The notes under the pieces: model-generated
The model's database searches: none
What the model was told of the DNA's origin: nothing
What the model saw: the letters and a program-made list of their open reading frames with translations, nothing else
Shown here: piece by piece, positions 1-10,856 of the stretch
Position numbering within the stretch: the stretch's first letter is position 1
How the letters are laid out: each line of letters begins with the position of its first letter
NCBI GenBank assembly: GCA_029298735.1
Contig: JANSLP010000171.1
Location: forward strand, 1 to 64,000
Direction of reading: 5' to 3'
DNA: 64,000 nt
Source: Ophiostoma sp. CBS 140.51
Taxonomy: Eukaryota; Ascomycota; Sordariomycetes; Ophiostomatales; Ophiostomataceae
Program-made: the position numbers and the translations under genes

Positions 1-3000
1 CTGTCCTCTGTTTTCCCCATTGGTCCTGCCCCGCGGCACAAGTTGAAAATGCCATTCTTATGACAGGCTGCTATACCCCCCTTCCCTTTCGTCGTCGCCT
101 GTTGGCTGTCTACCATTGCCTTGTCGCCTTGTGGGCCACATTCGGTCATCCAGTGCAATGTCTCGCGGGATTTCAAAAATTGAACCCGTTTCCGGGCTAC
201 CTCGAAGTTTGGCGATGCTGGTAAGTAGGCAGACTTAAAGACGACGGTCGACAGGAATCAAGGCGCCGGCAAGTCGGACTTGACAAAGCTTGTGATGCAG
301 GACAAAAACAGCACGTCTCATTGCATCTCTTCTGCATACGAATGTGTCAGATTTGTGTGTGTGTGGTGTGTGTGCTCGTGTCGACTTGCGCGTGTTTGTT
401 TATGGCTGTCTGCCACCATCATCAACATCATGAACTCTGGCACCTTTTCTTGCCTCGGTGATGTCTACCGCCTCCTTCTATCCCCCGCGCCCGGTCACCC
501 GGTTTTCCGTCTGTCCACGTTGCCAATGCGCTGTATCCTTGTCACACAATGTTTTCGTCTTTCATGAGCACCATTCTCATCACCGTCTCTATTCTCTTCG
601 TCCCTTTATCCCCTTATTCCCTTATCCATGTCCATCGTGCTTGTGTCCCCCCAGATGCAGTATTCCGTGTGATCTGAGGTTCGACAGATGTCATGAAACC
701 CGGATATGCTTTGCACCTATTCTGCTGCTTGCCAGATATGTTCTGCATCGCACCTGCAGCTCAGCAGCCACCATGCATCCAAGGAAGGGAGGAGAAAAAG
801 AAAGAGAGGGAGAAAAAAGAAAAGAAAAGGACAGAATCCGAAAGATAAAAAAAAAGACGCACGCCAAGCACGTTCAGCCACACAGAGCTGCAGGACAGAA
901 GAACAACAGAAAACACACCAAAACGACAATTGAAAACAAAACAATAGAAGCAACGCGTTACGATTGGGACGATTCGACCAGCCTGGCGCATCTGACCATT
1001 TTGACCATTATCTATCAACAAAGCAGATGCATCGCTCATTTGTTGACCACGACTCATTGTCAACAATCTTTTTGAGTGTGGAGGGGGAGTGTGCGTCTCT
1101 CTCCGCGTATTCGGCCAGACTTTGCAAGTGTTCGGGATACCTCTTTGCTTCAAGTCCGGCTGCCGATTCTCTGTCCTTGGTTTGCTCTCTGACTGCCTTT
1201 TGGTGCATATTTTTTGCGACTCTTTGCAACTCTCTGCAACTGAAAAGGGGGGGATGCGGTAGTAGAGAAGGATTCCTTGTGCACAGCAGCCGGATGCAAA
1301 CCTCCTCGCTAGGCTGGGCAAATCATGGCCTGCATGTAAAGCATAAAGCGACAAATTACCACCGACGTCGGTTGTGAGGGGCAAGGAAGTGCAGACAGTT
1401 GCAGTCTCTTGACACCCTCAGAATAAAGAAAGATGCACGAGTGGAAAACTTTACTAGTACGGTAGTGGCGAAAGTCAAAAACGAAGCGAGAGTAAACAAA
1501 CTCGAAACATCAACGTCGATCAGTTCAAACACCGGCATTGATTTCAAAGAAACACAAACAATAAAAAAGGCAGCCTCATTTTCACATCCTGCTGCTGTCC
1601 AAGTTGAGCCGGCAATTGTCTTTGCATGACTTTGTTTCTCTCCTCTGTCTTTGCTTCTGTATTTCTGTCTCGTATGTTCCCCCAGGACATAAACTTCGCC
1701 CCACGGCTCGCCGGTGAACGTGCCCCGTGGCTTTTTGCTGTGGTACCGCATAAGTCTAAACGCTCCTCTGTAACATGACCGTTGAATGTAGGGCGATGGA
1801 AGAAGGGCGCAGCAATAAATTAGCATCAGAAATGCCGTAGACAAATAACACGATCATCGAGTACAGAAGACAGTACGAGACAAATGAGCACAAAATTTAG
1901 AGAGATTAGAGAGACTGACACAAGGCTCAAAGGTACAGGCACGAACACAAGCACAAGCACAAACGCAGAAAGAGGCAAAGTCAAAGGCGGTGTATGATCC
2001 GTATAGATTGGGAAATCTGAGCAAATAGATAGACTCTTAGTTCCATGATCTCGGTCAAACTGGATACACCAACAAAGAGGAGAGAGTAAACGGAGCAAAC
2101 AAACCGGCATGTCCGCCGAGGTTTTCTGGACGGTCGATCTCGCCCCTTCGGAAACTGGCATGGTCGGGTGGTGAGCAAGAAAAATCAAAACAGACGCAAG
2201 ACGATACGAGTGTGTTTTGAGGAAGAGAGGGGCAAAGAGACAAATGGAAGGGTACCCTCGGGAAATACGGGATATATTTTCTGCAGGTGAGAAATAATAA
2301 AATACAAATCAAATTAATAGTAATAATGATGAATGACCGACAAGGCTGAGATCAATTGGCTTCCTGCTTGCCAATCCAACAACACTCTCCCTCAGTTGAG
2401 TTGCATTTCCCTGCCACAACCCCCGTCTCCATCCCATGTGCGAGTGCAAGTACAAGTACAGATGGACAACTAAGGACGAAACAAGAGGGCAAGTTGATAC
2501 TAAGTACTTAGTACTGCTGCTGAAAATTACCAACCTCGAAAAGTCGTCAGATTTTAAGCTGCATGTCGAAAAAAGGAGGCAAGCAGCCGACGCCCAGGCT
2601 AGCTGGCGACAAGGTCAGAATCAAGGAAGCAGGACATTGTATGTAGAAAGCAAACGAGCAAACGAAAATGAGGCATGCTGTCATAACAAACAAGAGATCC
2701 AAGATAGAAGATCATTTGCGACAACGCATCAGTCGTAATCCTTTTCGTGCCCCTTTCTCTTCGCTTCATTCTTTTCCCTTTTTCTTTCTCTTTCCATGCC
2801 AAGGAAGCAGAGAAGAAGATGTCAGAACGTGGCTGTTGGGGTCGATACTGAGTAGATAATTTGCTGCCCAGGACTGCACATGATGCAGAAGGATTTTAGG
2901 CTTGATTTTTTATTGTATTTTCTTTTCTCAAAAAAAAAAGAAAAAAAAAGACCGAAGGACGTGACCCCGGCAAAGCTCGCCCCCAATAATGCAAGACACA

Positions 3001-4240
3001 CCAGAGCGAAACGAGGAATCTAGACGGGCGATCTGCACAAGAGGACGTAGTTGTGTGGAGGAAAGACAAGTACGAAGGCAAAGGGCCATGATCCTTCGCT
3101 TCGACCACCACAGCTCTTCTTGCTTTCACAATCACCAATTCTCGGACAAAGCACACCTACACCGCTTAAAAACCAGCGCTAGAGCACGGATGTGAGGACA
3201 AGATAGATTGGTTTTGCTTTTTTTCGTGTCCTGTTGTCCTATTTTCCTAATTTTCATATTTATTTTTTTGTCCGCCGACAGCGCCATCGCGGGAGAAGCG
3301 CGCGTCTTATATCAACACGATGCTCACCGCCTTTTCCAGCTTCCCATTCCCCCCCTTCACTCCGTCCATCTCTCGCCTCCATGTTTCGTCGACTTTAACT
3401 ACTCAGTATTGATACTTTTCATTCCATTCTCGCCCCCCTTCCCCTTCTTCGAATAAGATGGCCATGCTCTTCTTGTTCCCGCCACGGATTTGTCTGGAGT
3501 CTTCCGTCTCCCGTCTCCCGTCTGCACAAGCACGAGCACAAGCAGATGTGGCCATGCCCGTGACCTGATGGCCTCTCCTCTTCTGGCCTTCCTGGTCAGG
3601 TCAGGCCGTACTCCGTCCTCAGTACGGAGTACTCCGCCTGCAATTGCCACTGCGATTACAACTACGACTGCGAGGATGACTGTCGCCCCTCTTTGGAAGT
3701 GACCGTCGTAATTTGAGGCTCTTCGGGCTTTCATCCTTCGGAACAACACAGCCAGCAGGACGGAACAAATTGGGCTTGAGCTTGTCTACCCAGTACGACG
3801 TACAGAAGACTGAGTACTGAGTTGAAAAGAAACAATGGCAACAGAAGCGATGAAAGAGGGTTGGGACGAGGCCCACCCTTGTCATAGGATGGTTGCTTTC
3901 CATCCTATCGTGCGTCGCCCCAGCAGGCATGGCCTTTTACGGAGGCCGGGACGCCGTTGGCGGACGAGATTTCCGATGCCATAGCTTCCCTGCTCTCTTC
4001 TTCACAGGCCGTGTCTCGATGTGCACATCGCATAATCTTCAGGAAAGTTTGGTCTACGGCCGCGACGTTAAAAGTATTATTATTTTCCTACGGCATCAGA
4101 CTCTCATGAGAAAGAAACAAAGCAGAACAAAAAGAATAACTATGGAGAAATTTGGATAACCGCAGGAAGGGACGGAGGGTCCAGACAAAACCGTGAACCG
4201 TGTCCATGTTGACGACCCATCCACGCACCGCAATGCGTTG
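1..4240. other. Gene-poor intergenic stretch, low-complexity
   Basis: No coding region could be supported here. Open frames are short, begin mostly at non-ATG codons, and translate to low-complexity Ser/Phe/Lys-rich text without recognisable domains. The stretch contains pyrimidine-rich runs, a purine-rich block near 780-870, an A-run next to a T-rich run near 2905-2950, and a 7-bp tandem (CCGTCTC, three copies, 3504-3523). It may include the distal promoter or transcript ends of a gene left of the window. I cannot assign any function. Confidence 0.5.
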
Positions 4241-5332
4241 TCAAGGAAATGGTTCCTCGCTTGGCTCGAAGTGGGTGTAGTCACGCCAGCCTTGTAACGA
4301 CCAGTCTTGCCAATCTGTATGGACGACAACATCAGCTATAACCGCTCCGTGGTCAGTAAAAATCCCTCTATCGTTGCGAAGAGCTGCGAGATTGTCGGAG
4401 AAAGGGTCAGGCAGCATGTCGTGTGCCGTAACTTCAATACTGCCTCCGTCGTCTTCAGGACCTGGCGGCAACCGACGCTGCGCGATACTTTGGTCATTGA
4501 CGAACACGAAGCTTACACGTCCGGCCTGGGGGACACGCGGTGGTGGAATTTCGGGGTTGGGTTGGAGTGGCAGGTGGGTAATGCGACCACCTCCAAACCG
4601 GTGTTCCTCATCTACTTGAGTGTTGAGATCGACCATGCCACCATTTGTCGTGAGTTCCGTGTATGCAGCGCCTCTGGTATCAGAGCTGAAGCTGCCAGTT
4701 AGAAAGACTGGGACAAATCGCCGGAGTCCTGATTGCATTGCCCTGTCCGACGAGTCCGAGTCGCATGCTATTCCGCGAATTTGTGGAATGAGAGCTCGGC
4801 TCAGATATTCAGCACTCTGCCTGCGCACGTTCTCAGATCCACGATCCAGGTGTGTGTTCAGCACACAGATGTAGGCGGGGATGTTTAGATGCCGGAACAT
4901 GCCCATCGTCACCATGGTCATGTACTGCGCGGTTTCATGGCGTGACGGAGCATCTGTTGTCGGACCGAACCAGTATTTATGTGTCGTCAAGGGCTGCCAC
5001 ACGTCCGACAAGTATAAGATTGGCGAGAATTCGCCAGCATAGCGGCCATCATCACTTCCAAAGCCAACGGCCTCCCATATATTATTGGATAATTCGTCTA
5101 GGCATTGTAGAATGTACAGTAGCTGTGGGTACGGCACCCTCTGGAGGCAGACGATGGCCTCGTTGCATCCCGTCATCTCAGCCATAATTAGACGGCAGAT
5201 GCACCTGCAGCGGTCTTTCCATGCGTACCCATAGGGTCGTGGTCCCGCAAGTTGGTAAACATTGAACGTGATAAGGCGTATCCGGACCTCGGTGGCATGC
5301 GAAAAACTTTCGGAAGAGCGAGTCACAGTCAT
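4241..5332 (-). CDS. EEP-fold protein (endonuclease/exonuclease/phosphatase superfamily), catalytically degenerate
   Basis: The single-exon 363-residue product follows the EEP (DNase I-like) fold from end to end. TFNV (22-25), WKDR (38-41), CLQRV (62-66), EFSPILY (101-107), LNTHLD (158-163), FLTGSFSS (210-217), RVSFVFV (272-278) and FTDHGAVIADV (325-335) align with the classic family blocks. Active members need the Glu of QEV, the Asp and Asn of GDFN, an Asp in RIDF-type motifs, and the terminal SDH. Here Glu is Arg65, the GDFN Asp and Asn are Ser214 and Ser216, and RIDF has Ser274. Asn24, His161 and Asp327-His328 remain. I see no signal peptide. The reading frame is fully open, so this looks like a maintained pseudoenzyme or a very divergent enzyme rather than a decayed pseudogene. 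It stands alone between long non-coding stretches. The start is the first ATG before the first fold block. Confidence 0.75.
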   Translation of the reverse strand: MTVTRSSESFSHATEVRIRLITFNVYQLAGPRPYGYAWKDRCRCICRLIMAEMTGCNEAIVCLQRVPYPQLLYILQCLDELSNNIWEAVGFGSDDGRYAGEFSPILYLSDVWQPLTTHKYWFGPTTDAPSRHETAQYMTMVTMGMFRHLNIPAYICVLNTHLDRGSENVRRQSAEYLSRALIPQIRGIACDSDSSDRAMQSGLRRFVPVFLTGSFSSDTRGAAYTELTTNGGMVDLNTQVDEEHRFGGGRITHLPLQPNPEIPPPRVPQAGRVSFVFVNDQSIAQRRLPPGPEDDGGSIEVTAHDMLPDPFSDNLAALRNDRGIFTDHGAVIADVVVHTDWQDWSLQGWRDYTHFEPSEEPFP

Positions 5333-5358
5333 GATGGCCGGTGACTGTGCCGGCAGGG

Positions 5359-5369
5359 TATATAAAAAG
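5359..5369. promoter_or_regulatory. TATA-like element just upstream of EEP-like gene
   Basis: TATATAAAAAG on the + strand reads CTTTTTATATA on the - strand, about 27 nt upstream of the ATG of the minus-strand EEP-like gene. At normal TATA-to-start spacing, transcription would begin at or inside the annotated ATG. As a plus-strand box it has no recognised downstream gene. Motif match only. Confidence 0.3.
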
Positions 5370-6910
5370 ACCGACTGGGGCGAATATGATGTTTCGATGA
5401 TAGAGGCGAGGAGGGCGTAAAGGGTATCTGCAACCGTGTTCTGTCCGGCGTCACGGACTTGTCGGTCTGAAGGCGTTGTGTTGGATATCAGAGTTCAAAA
5501 GGGGGTAAACAAAACAGACGATGGCCAGGAAACGATAATAACGCAGGCACATCATAGCTCTTTCCTGCCCATGGTTGCTGTTTCCTCATCGGGCGGTCTT
5601 CCCTCTTGCCCGTCCCCAAATCCGCCCTGGTCTCAAGATGGAAGTCGCGATACAAGTAAGTTGTGATTCTGGAAAGAGCGACCACATGTGCCTGTCGGCC
5701 CGCTTATTGACTTCATCGCATCGTTGTATTTCTGCCCCTATCCCCTTCTGTTTCTTACGTACTCTATTTCCATCTTTCCTTCCATCCACATTTCTTCTCT
5801 TTTGTTTTATAGATTGTACATGTCAGTATTTTGGTGCAGAATTGTTGCGCGCACGAGCAGCACCGAATCGTCGTTTAACGGCCGTACCTTGCCTGCTGGT
5901 AGACTAATCGGCAGTCTCTTTAGTAATTAATAATATGAATATGACGCAACATCCGTCAAAATCATTTTCTCTGTTGTCTGCTTCATATCCTCGCATCATA
6001 AATCGTCCGCCTTCTCGCCATGGAAACTGCGACAGGCTGTCAAGAATGACTCTCTTCTCTCTCGTTGTAGTGGCTTGTTGTACTAAGCAGAGTATGTTTT
6101 GTAAAGCATAAAAGGACTTGTCTTTCTTTTTTTTTTTTTTAACTCTCTTCAATTCCGATGATGTTTTTTCACACAATGCTCTATACTGCTAGCAATGGAT
6201 GCGAGATAGAACCTTTCTCTCTCTCTCTATCTGTTTTCTCTCTCTTTTGTCTTTATGTCTCCCATATTCTGAAAGCTCCCTATTGCATATTTTATCCACA
6301 TATACATGTGGCCTTTCTTGAAGATAAAATATCCAGCTGTCCAGCCTCAACAAACTGCTGTCAAGAGACTTGCTACGAGTGGCTGCCTCGCGAGGCTGGC
6401 CGTGCCACAAACACGGATTGCAGGATTGGCTATTTGCCACCCCTCGAAAGCGGCAGCCTGCTTGCAGTGCCTTGATTTTTTTGCGCCCGACACTTTCAGA
6501 TTACGTTTCACATCGGCTCTGCAAAAATGATTTACAAGAGCGATCTCAAGACAGAAATAAACCGTGTTCCGCGGTTGCCGAGCGAGGCGGCCAGTCGGCT
6601 GCCCAGATCATGGCAAACACGCGAAACACACGAGAGTATTTCCTGTCCTGACTCTCGTTTGTTTTCCACACTTTATTGTCTTTCGGCCAACTACCCCCGG
6701 AGCATTTATACATCATTTGCTAATGATGTCATCATGCAAGGCACATCTCTATGAGTCGTCGAGGTCGGCTGATGGAGTGCTCCCTCCATGAAACCTGCAC
6801 ATGCACGTCGCCTGGGCAGATCACCGTGTGAGTCGACTGACTCCGAGTGCCGGGGGGCGTGCCAGGTTCTGAAGCTCGCGAGGCCACCTGCGCGCTATTT
6901 CGAGTACTTT

Positions 6911-6937
6911 GTAGCATATCGTAGCATATCGTAGCAT
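6911..6937. repeat. Short tandem repeat, 10-bp unit
   Basis: GTAGCATATC occurs twice in tandem, followed by a third partial copy GTAGCAT. It lies in non-coding DNA with no known function. Confidence 0.8.
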
Positions 6938-8505
6938 CCACGGCGTATTACTTGGCACGGTCAAAGTGGGAATGTGAGACTTTCCGTCAACTTTGTGCGA
7001 AACCGAGAACAGAAGACGGCGGCAGACGAGGGCAAATGAGAGCAAACAGAGCCAAAAATGTGAATACGAGTCTGTCAAAAGACGACATGAAGACAAACAG
7101 ACAAGAAGATAAATCACGGTGCCAAAGGCACGAAAACAAAATATCAAATGTAAATGGGCTGCAAGAACAAAAACCGGGTTATTGGTCTCAGAAAAGCGTT
7201 CTGTGTCTCAAAAGCAGGAAAATCGTCGATGAAGAGAACATCAGCAATAGTCAGATGGCCACCACAAAAATAAACATAGGTGCTTTTCTGAGCGGGGTAT
7301 CTCCAACGCCGACGAGGCTTTGAGGAGAAGGGGATTCCCTGTCTTAAAAATCAAAAGAGAGAGACACAGAGACACAGAGATAAAAAGGTGTGGCAGTTGT
7401 CGTGAAGTGGTGTCCTGTCATATCTCAGCTTACGAGTCTTGCTGTGGCTGGCGTAAGAAGGCAAACGAGCACTACGTCCACTAAAACCACTAACACGGCG
7501 TGTAAGTCAGAGCTAGTTCTTCAAGAATAGCAGTGTAATACTAGCTAGTTTACAGCGCCTGTAAGATAAGATAGGCTCCAAGGGCCGCAGCCTTATCGTC
7601 GTAGCGGCGGCAGCGGCCTCTGTTACAGGCCGTTGGCATCCATTTTCCATGCCATTTACAGGCGGTCTCTAGCTGTTTTAGGCCCTAGCGGGACCCTCGC
7701 TGGGCGGTCAGTAGTGGTCACGGGTGCTTCCAGCGGCTCGCTCGGGTCAAGGATGGCGCTAACAACCTGCTCGCACTGAAAATCAGTGCGCTAGGAGATC
7801 CAAAAGCGACCGAGAAATCTCCAAAATGAGAAGGCTGCAGGGTAGTGGCTCGAGTGTGAAGGCTGATCAGCGACTGTGAGACGATGGCGGGGAAGGCGCG
7901 GTCGACAAGCACGACAACCGCATCATCGCACCTTCCCTCTGGCATGTGTGGCCTTCTTTCCGTTCCTTTTCTGGCCATATGTGAGATTTTTCGAGTTCTC
8001 GTCGTCTGTGTTTATTCTGTTTATTCTCCCTCACTCTCTCAAAATTTCTCGCAATTGAAAGGCCTCTTTTGACCACTTTTTGGCCATGCGGCTCCCGACA
8101 TTTTTCTCGCCAAAATGGGCCTGAAATATCGCCGACACTATCGACGCCATCGCCATCGCCGCCGCATGTGCCTGCACTTTACGAGCGACCCTCCTTTTTT
8201 GCTGCCTCTTTTTCTCGGGTTTTACGACGAGCAGCCTCAGACCATCCAATAATCCGACAGATCTTCAGGTTTTCCACGTCCAAAACAACCAAGAGGGTGT
8301 ACTGGGCCAGCTGGGGCATGTTGCGAGCGACAGATTGGTGAATCACAGCACGCCGGCCACACATAGGCTGCTCTCCTCCACCAAGAAAAAAAGTGAGACA
8401 TGCCCACTCCAATCTGCATCCTCTGCGATGGCTGGTGACCACTCTGACTGACCGTCCTTACGATGGGCTTTGTCGCTTTGCCGACAGTGCTCGCATCGTT
8501 TGCTC

Positions 8506-8537
8506 CTTTTCTGGCACTTTTCTGGCACTTTTCTGGC
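8506..8537. repeat. Short tandem repeat, 11-bp unit
   Basis: The unit CTTTTCTGGCA is present twice in full (8506-8516 and 8517-8527) and once in part (from 8528). It is intergenic, in a pyrimidine-rich stretch. Confidence 0.8.
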
Positions 8538-9539
8538 TTTTGGGCACGCTCTTGCGGTCCAGAACGAGGCTCTGACTGCCCACGCATTGTCTATCCGCAG
8601 CCCATCCACATCCTCACGCCTTTCCCCTTCTAGGACAGGCAGCAAGTTGAGCGTGGGCTGGTGGTGTGTCCTCTTGTTTCTGTGAGTGTCTTTTCTCACC
8701 TTTTTGTCTCTCACCCACCCCGCCGCCTGCCCCTCCTCGACTTTGTCTGTGTAGTTCGTGATGGTGTGCACTGGGCCACACTAGAAACGAGTCCTCCGCC
8801 GGGCGAAGCATGGCTTGGGTTGGTATTTCTGGTCATGGCCTCTTCCTTTATGATTACCTTTTATGCCTCTTCTGTCCAGTTTTCTGGGATTTTAATCTTC
8901 TGTCCCCTTTCTGTTCTCTTTATCCCGAACGTTCCCTCGTCATATTCACACTCTTTCTACGCCTTACACCCTTCGTCTTCTAGCCTTCCTTCTAATCTTC
9001 TTCTTCTTCCTTGTTCCTTACACTTCTCTCCGGCTATCTTCCATCATCTGCCACTTTCCTGCTCGATGTCACCGAGTAGGACTTGCCAACATATAAATAT
9101 ACGAGGCTCCCCTACATTTTCAGCCAGCCGCTCGTTTGTCGACGGATCTCTTTCCCTTTTCGATCGGTTACACTGCATATGCTTCACAACCTCGCAACCT
9201 CTTTTCAATATCACTCGTCGATGCTGACTGGTCCGTCCATTCCTACAGCCTCTCACAACTTCGTCTGAAAAAGAGACAGGCAAAGGGACATCAAGAGAGC
9301 GGCGTACAAAAGAAAACGAATACCAAAATCTGAATTCTGAAAAGAGACGAAACGATTTCAAACGAGCGACAGCCTCTCTGATCTTTTGACTTTTTTTGGA
9401 TCTTTTGACTCTTCCCAAGTCGTAAGACGGACTGTCCGAGGCTGTGAGGGCACATCGTCTCCTTTCATTCTCACTTCCCTCACTCACATTCTTCTCTCAT
9501 ACTGTCGCTCCCGCATGATACATCCATCGTTCGCTTACA

Positions 9540-9545
9540 TATAAA
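9540..9545 (+). promoter_or_regulatory. TATA box candidate for the acidic nuclear protein gene
   Basis: TATAAA within ACATATAAACG lies 270 nt before the ATG at 9810, followed by a pyrimidine-rich stretch typical of fungal transcription start regions. Sequence match only. Confidence 0.4.
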
Positions 9546-9809
9546 CGGACACATCTCTCACACCATTTGGTTCTCAACTTCTCTTTTCACCTGTGCAAAC
9601 TAATTTATTATCTTTTTCACTTCTTTTGATTTTTTGAGGCTCTTTATCTTTTGTCGCCTCAAGTCTTTCTGCCTGTTGTCTGCCTACTTGCCACTTCGGC
9701 GCAATATGGTGCACGGCCTCTTCAAGTCCTACTAGGCATCTAAGAGACCAACAAAGAGGCCAACCTACAAGTGCATACCACATCCCCAGTCACAACCACA
9801 AGCACAAAT

Positions 9810-10856
9810 ATGCCTTCATCTTCAAACACTTCGGCCGCCTACGGCTGGCGCGAGTCCTGGCCACCTGCACAGATCCGCCTGCAGCAGGCCGCCTCAACGG
9901 GCGACCACAGCAGCAACGGCACCGCCGCCATGGTCAAAGAAGAGTCCAGAGACGACATCCACGACGACGATATGCAACTTACCGACGACAACCCGCTCGT
10001 CTACTTTCTCACACCAACACCACTACTCTCTACCGATGAAGACGGTGAGAGCTACTTTGTCGATGACTCAGACTCATCTTCCTTTTTCTACAACGAGAAC
10101 GACAACGACGACGACGCTGGCTTTTACTCCGGCGGTGCTATGGACTTTGAATTTGATGCCGGTATTGAGGATGCTACACACCCGCAGCCCATCATCCGCA
10201 GCGTTAGCCCGTCGTCTCTGGCCGAGAGCATTGGCGGTAATGGTGGTCGTACATCCCGCAGATCGATGCGGCCACCAACGCCTCCTCGGATAAGCCTCCA
10301 CCCCGGCAGCAACGGCCTTACCGGTGCCGATCCCACGTTGTTCGACAATATGGACAGCGCTATCAAAGATGACGATGACGATGACGATGAGCACTACATC
10401 CACTTTGGCAACGGAGACTACTCGGGCCGGCACAGCCTGTCATCCTCGCCAGCCAAGGGCCGCCTTTCGCCCCGCTCCTCGAGCCACTCCCTGTCGCCTC
10501 CGCCTCTGTCATCGTCTCCGGCCTCGCCCCGGTCGCTGCCTGATATCCACGACCTCTACACACACCACCATCTCAACAACTCCCAGAGCCATCTCACGGC
10601 CGCCGGTGCCATGATTGTACGGCGCAGGTCGCCACGGTCTTGGCGCGTGCCGAGCCCGGACGTATTCTCCATCGAGGAAGAGACGGAAGAGGAGCTGTCA
10701 ACTGGTGTTGCTGCCTCTCCGAGCACTCCGGACCGCTCAAGCTGCGGTCGCCGTCACCACAACCATCACTACGAAAGACATCTACAGGTAGAGGCTGCAA
10801 AGCCCCCCAAGAAGAAGCGGGTTCGCTTTGTGCTGCCCGGCGAGGAGGTTGCATGA
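9810..10856 (+). CDS. Acidic Ser-rich protein with C-terminal NLS and RVxF-like motif
   Basis: Unrecognised 348-residue, intronless product, predicted largely disordered. The first half has acidic clusters (DDIHDDDMQL, DDSDSSSFFYNENDNDDDA) and a run of Asp (DDDDDDDEH). The middle is Ser/Pro-rich with many SP pairs (SPARG-like, SPRSSS, SPPPLSSSP), potential proline-directed kinase sites. The C-terminus ends in PPKKKRVRFVLPGEEVA, which holds a classical basic nuclear-localisation pattern overlapping KRVRF, a match to the RVxF docking motif for protein phosphatase 1. The start is the ATG at 9810; the frame is open upstream only to non-ATG codons. A nuclear regulatory protein is an inference. The 3' flank is pyrimidine-rich with no clear polyadenylation signal. 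Confidence 0.7.
   Translation: MPSSSNTSAAYGWRESWPPAQIRLQQAASTGDHSSNGTAAMVKEESRDDIHDDDMQLTDDNPLVYFLTPTPLLSTDEDGESYFVDDSDSSSFFYNENDNDDDAGFYSGGAMDFEFDAGIEDATHPQPIIRSVSPSSLAESIGGNGGRTSRRSMRPPTPPRISLHPGSNGLTGADPTLFDNMDSAIKDDDDDDDEHYIHFGNGDYSGRHSLSSSPAKGRLSPRSSSHSLSPPPLSSSPASPRSLPDIHDLYTHHHLNNSQSHLTAAGAMIVRRRSPRSWRVPSPDVFSIEEETEEELSTGVAASPSTPDRSSCGRRHHNHHYERHLQVEAAKPPKKKRVRFVLPGEEVA

Larger units (their letters stand above)
5333..9809. other. Long intergenic region between EEP-like gene and acidic protein gene
   Basis: No supported gene. The region holds short tandem repeats (6911-6937 and 8506-8537), a block at about 7500-7720 with small palindromes and repeated TTACAGGC words, and pyrimidine-rich sequence from about 8870 to 9700. 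The latter is probably the promoter and leader of the gene starting at 9810. A TATATAAAAAG element lies at 5359-5369. Open frames here lack domains and mostly lack ATG starts. Confidence 0.5.

Noticed and set aside
458..1075. 205-codon open frame near the left edge
   Set aside because: Low-complexity translation with a run of Lys/Glu from a purine-rich tract; no domain and no conserved look.
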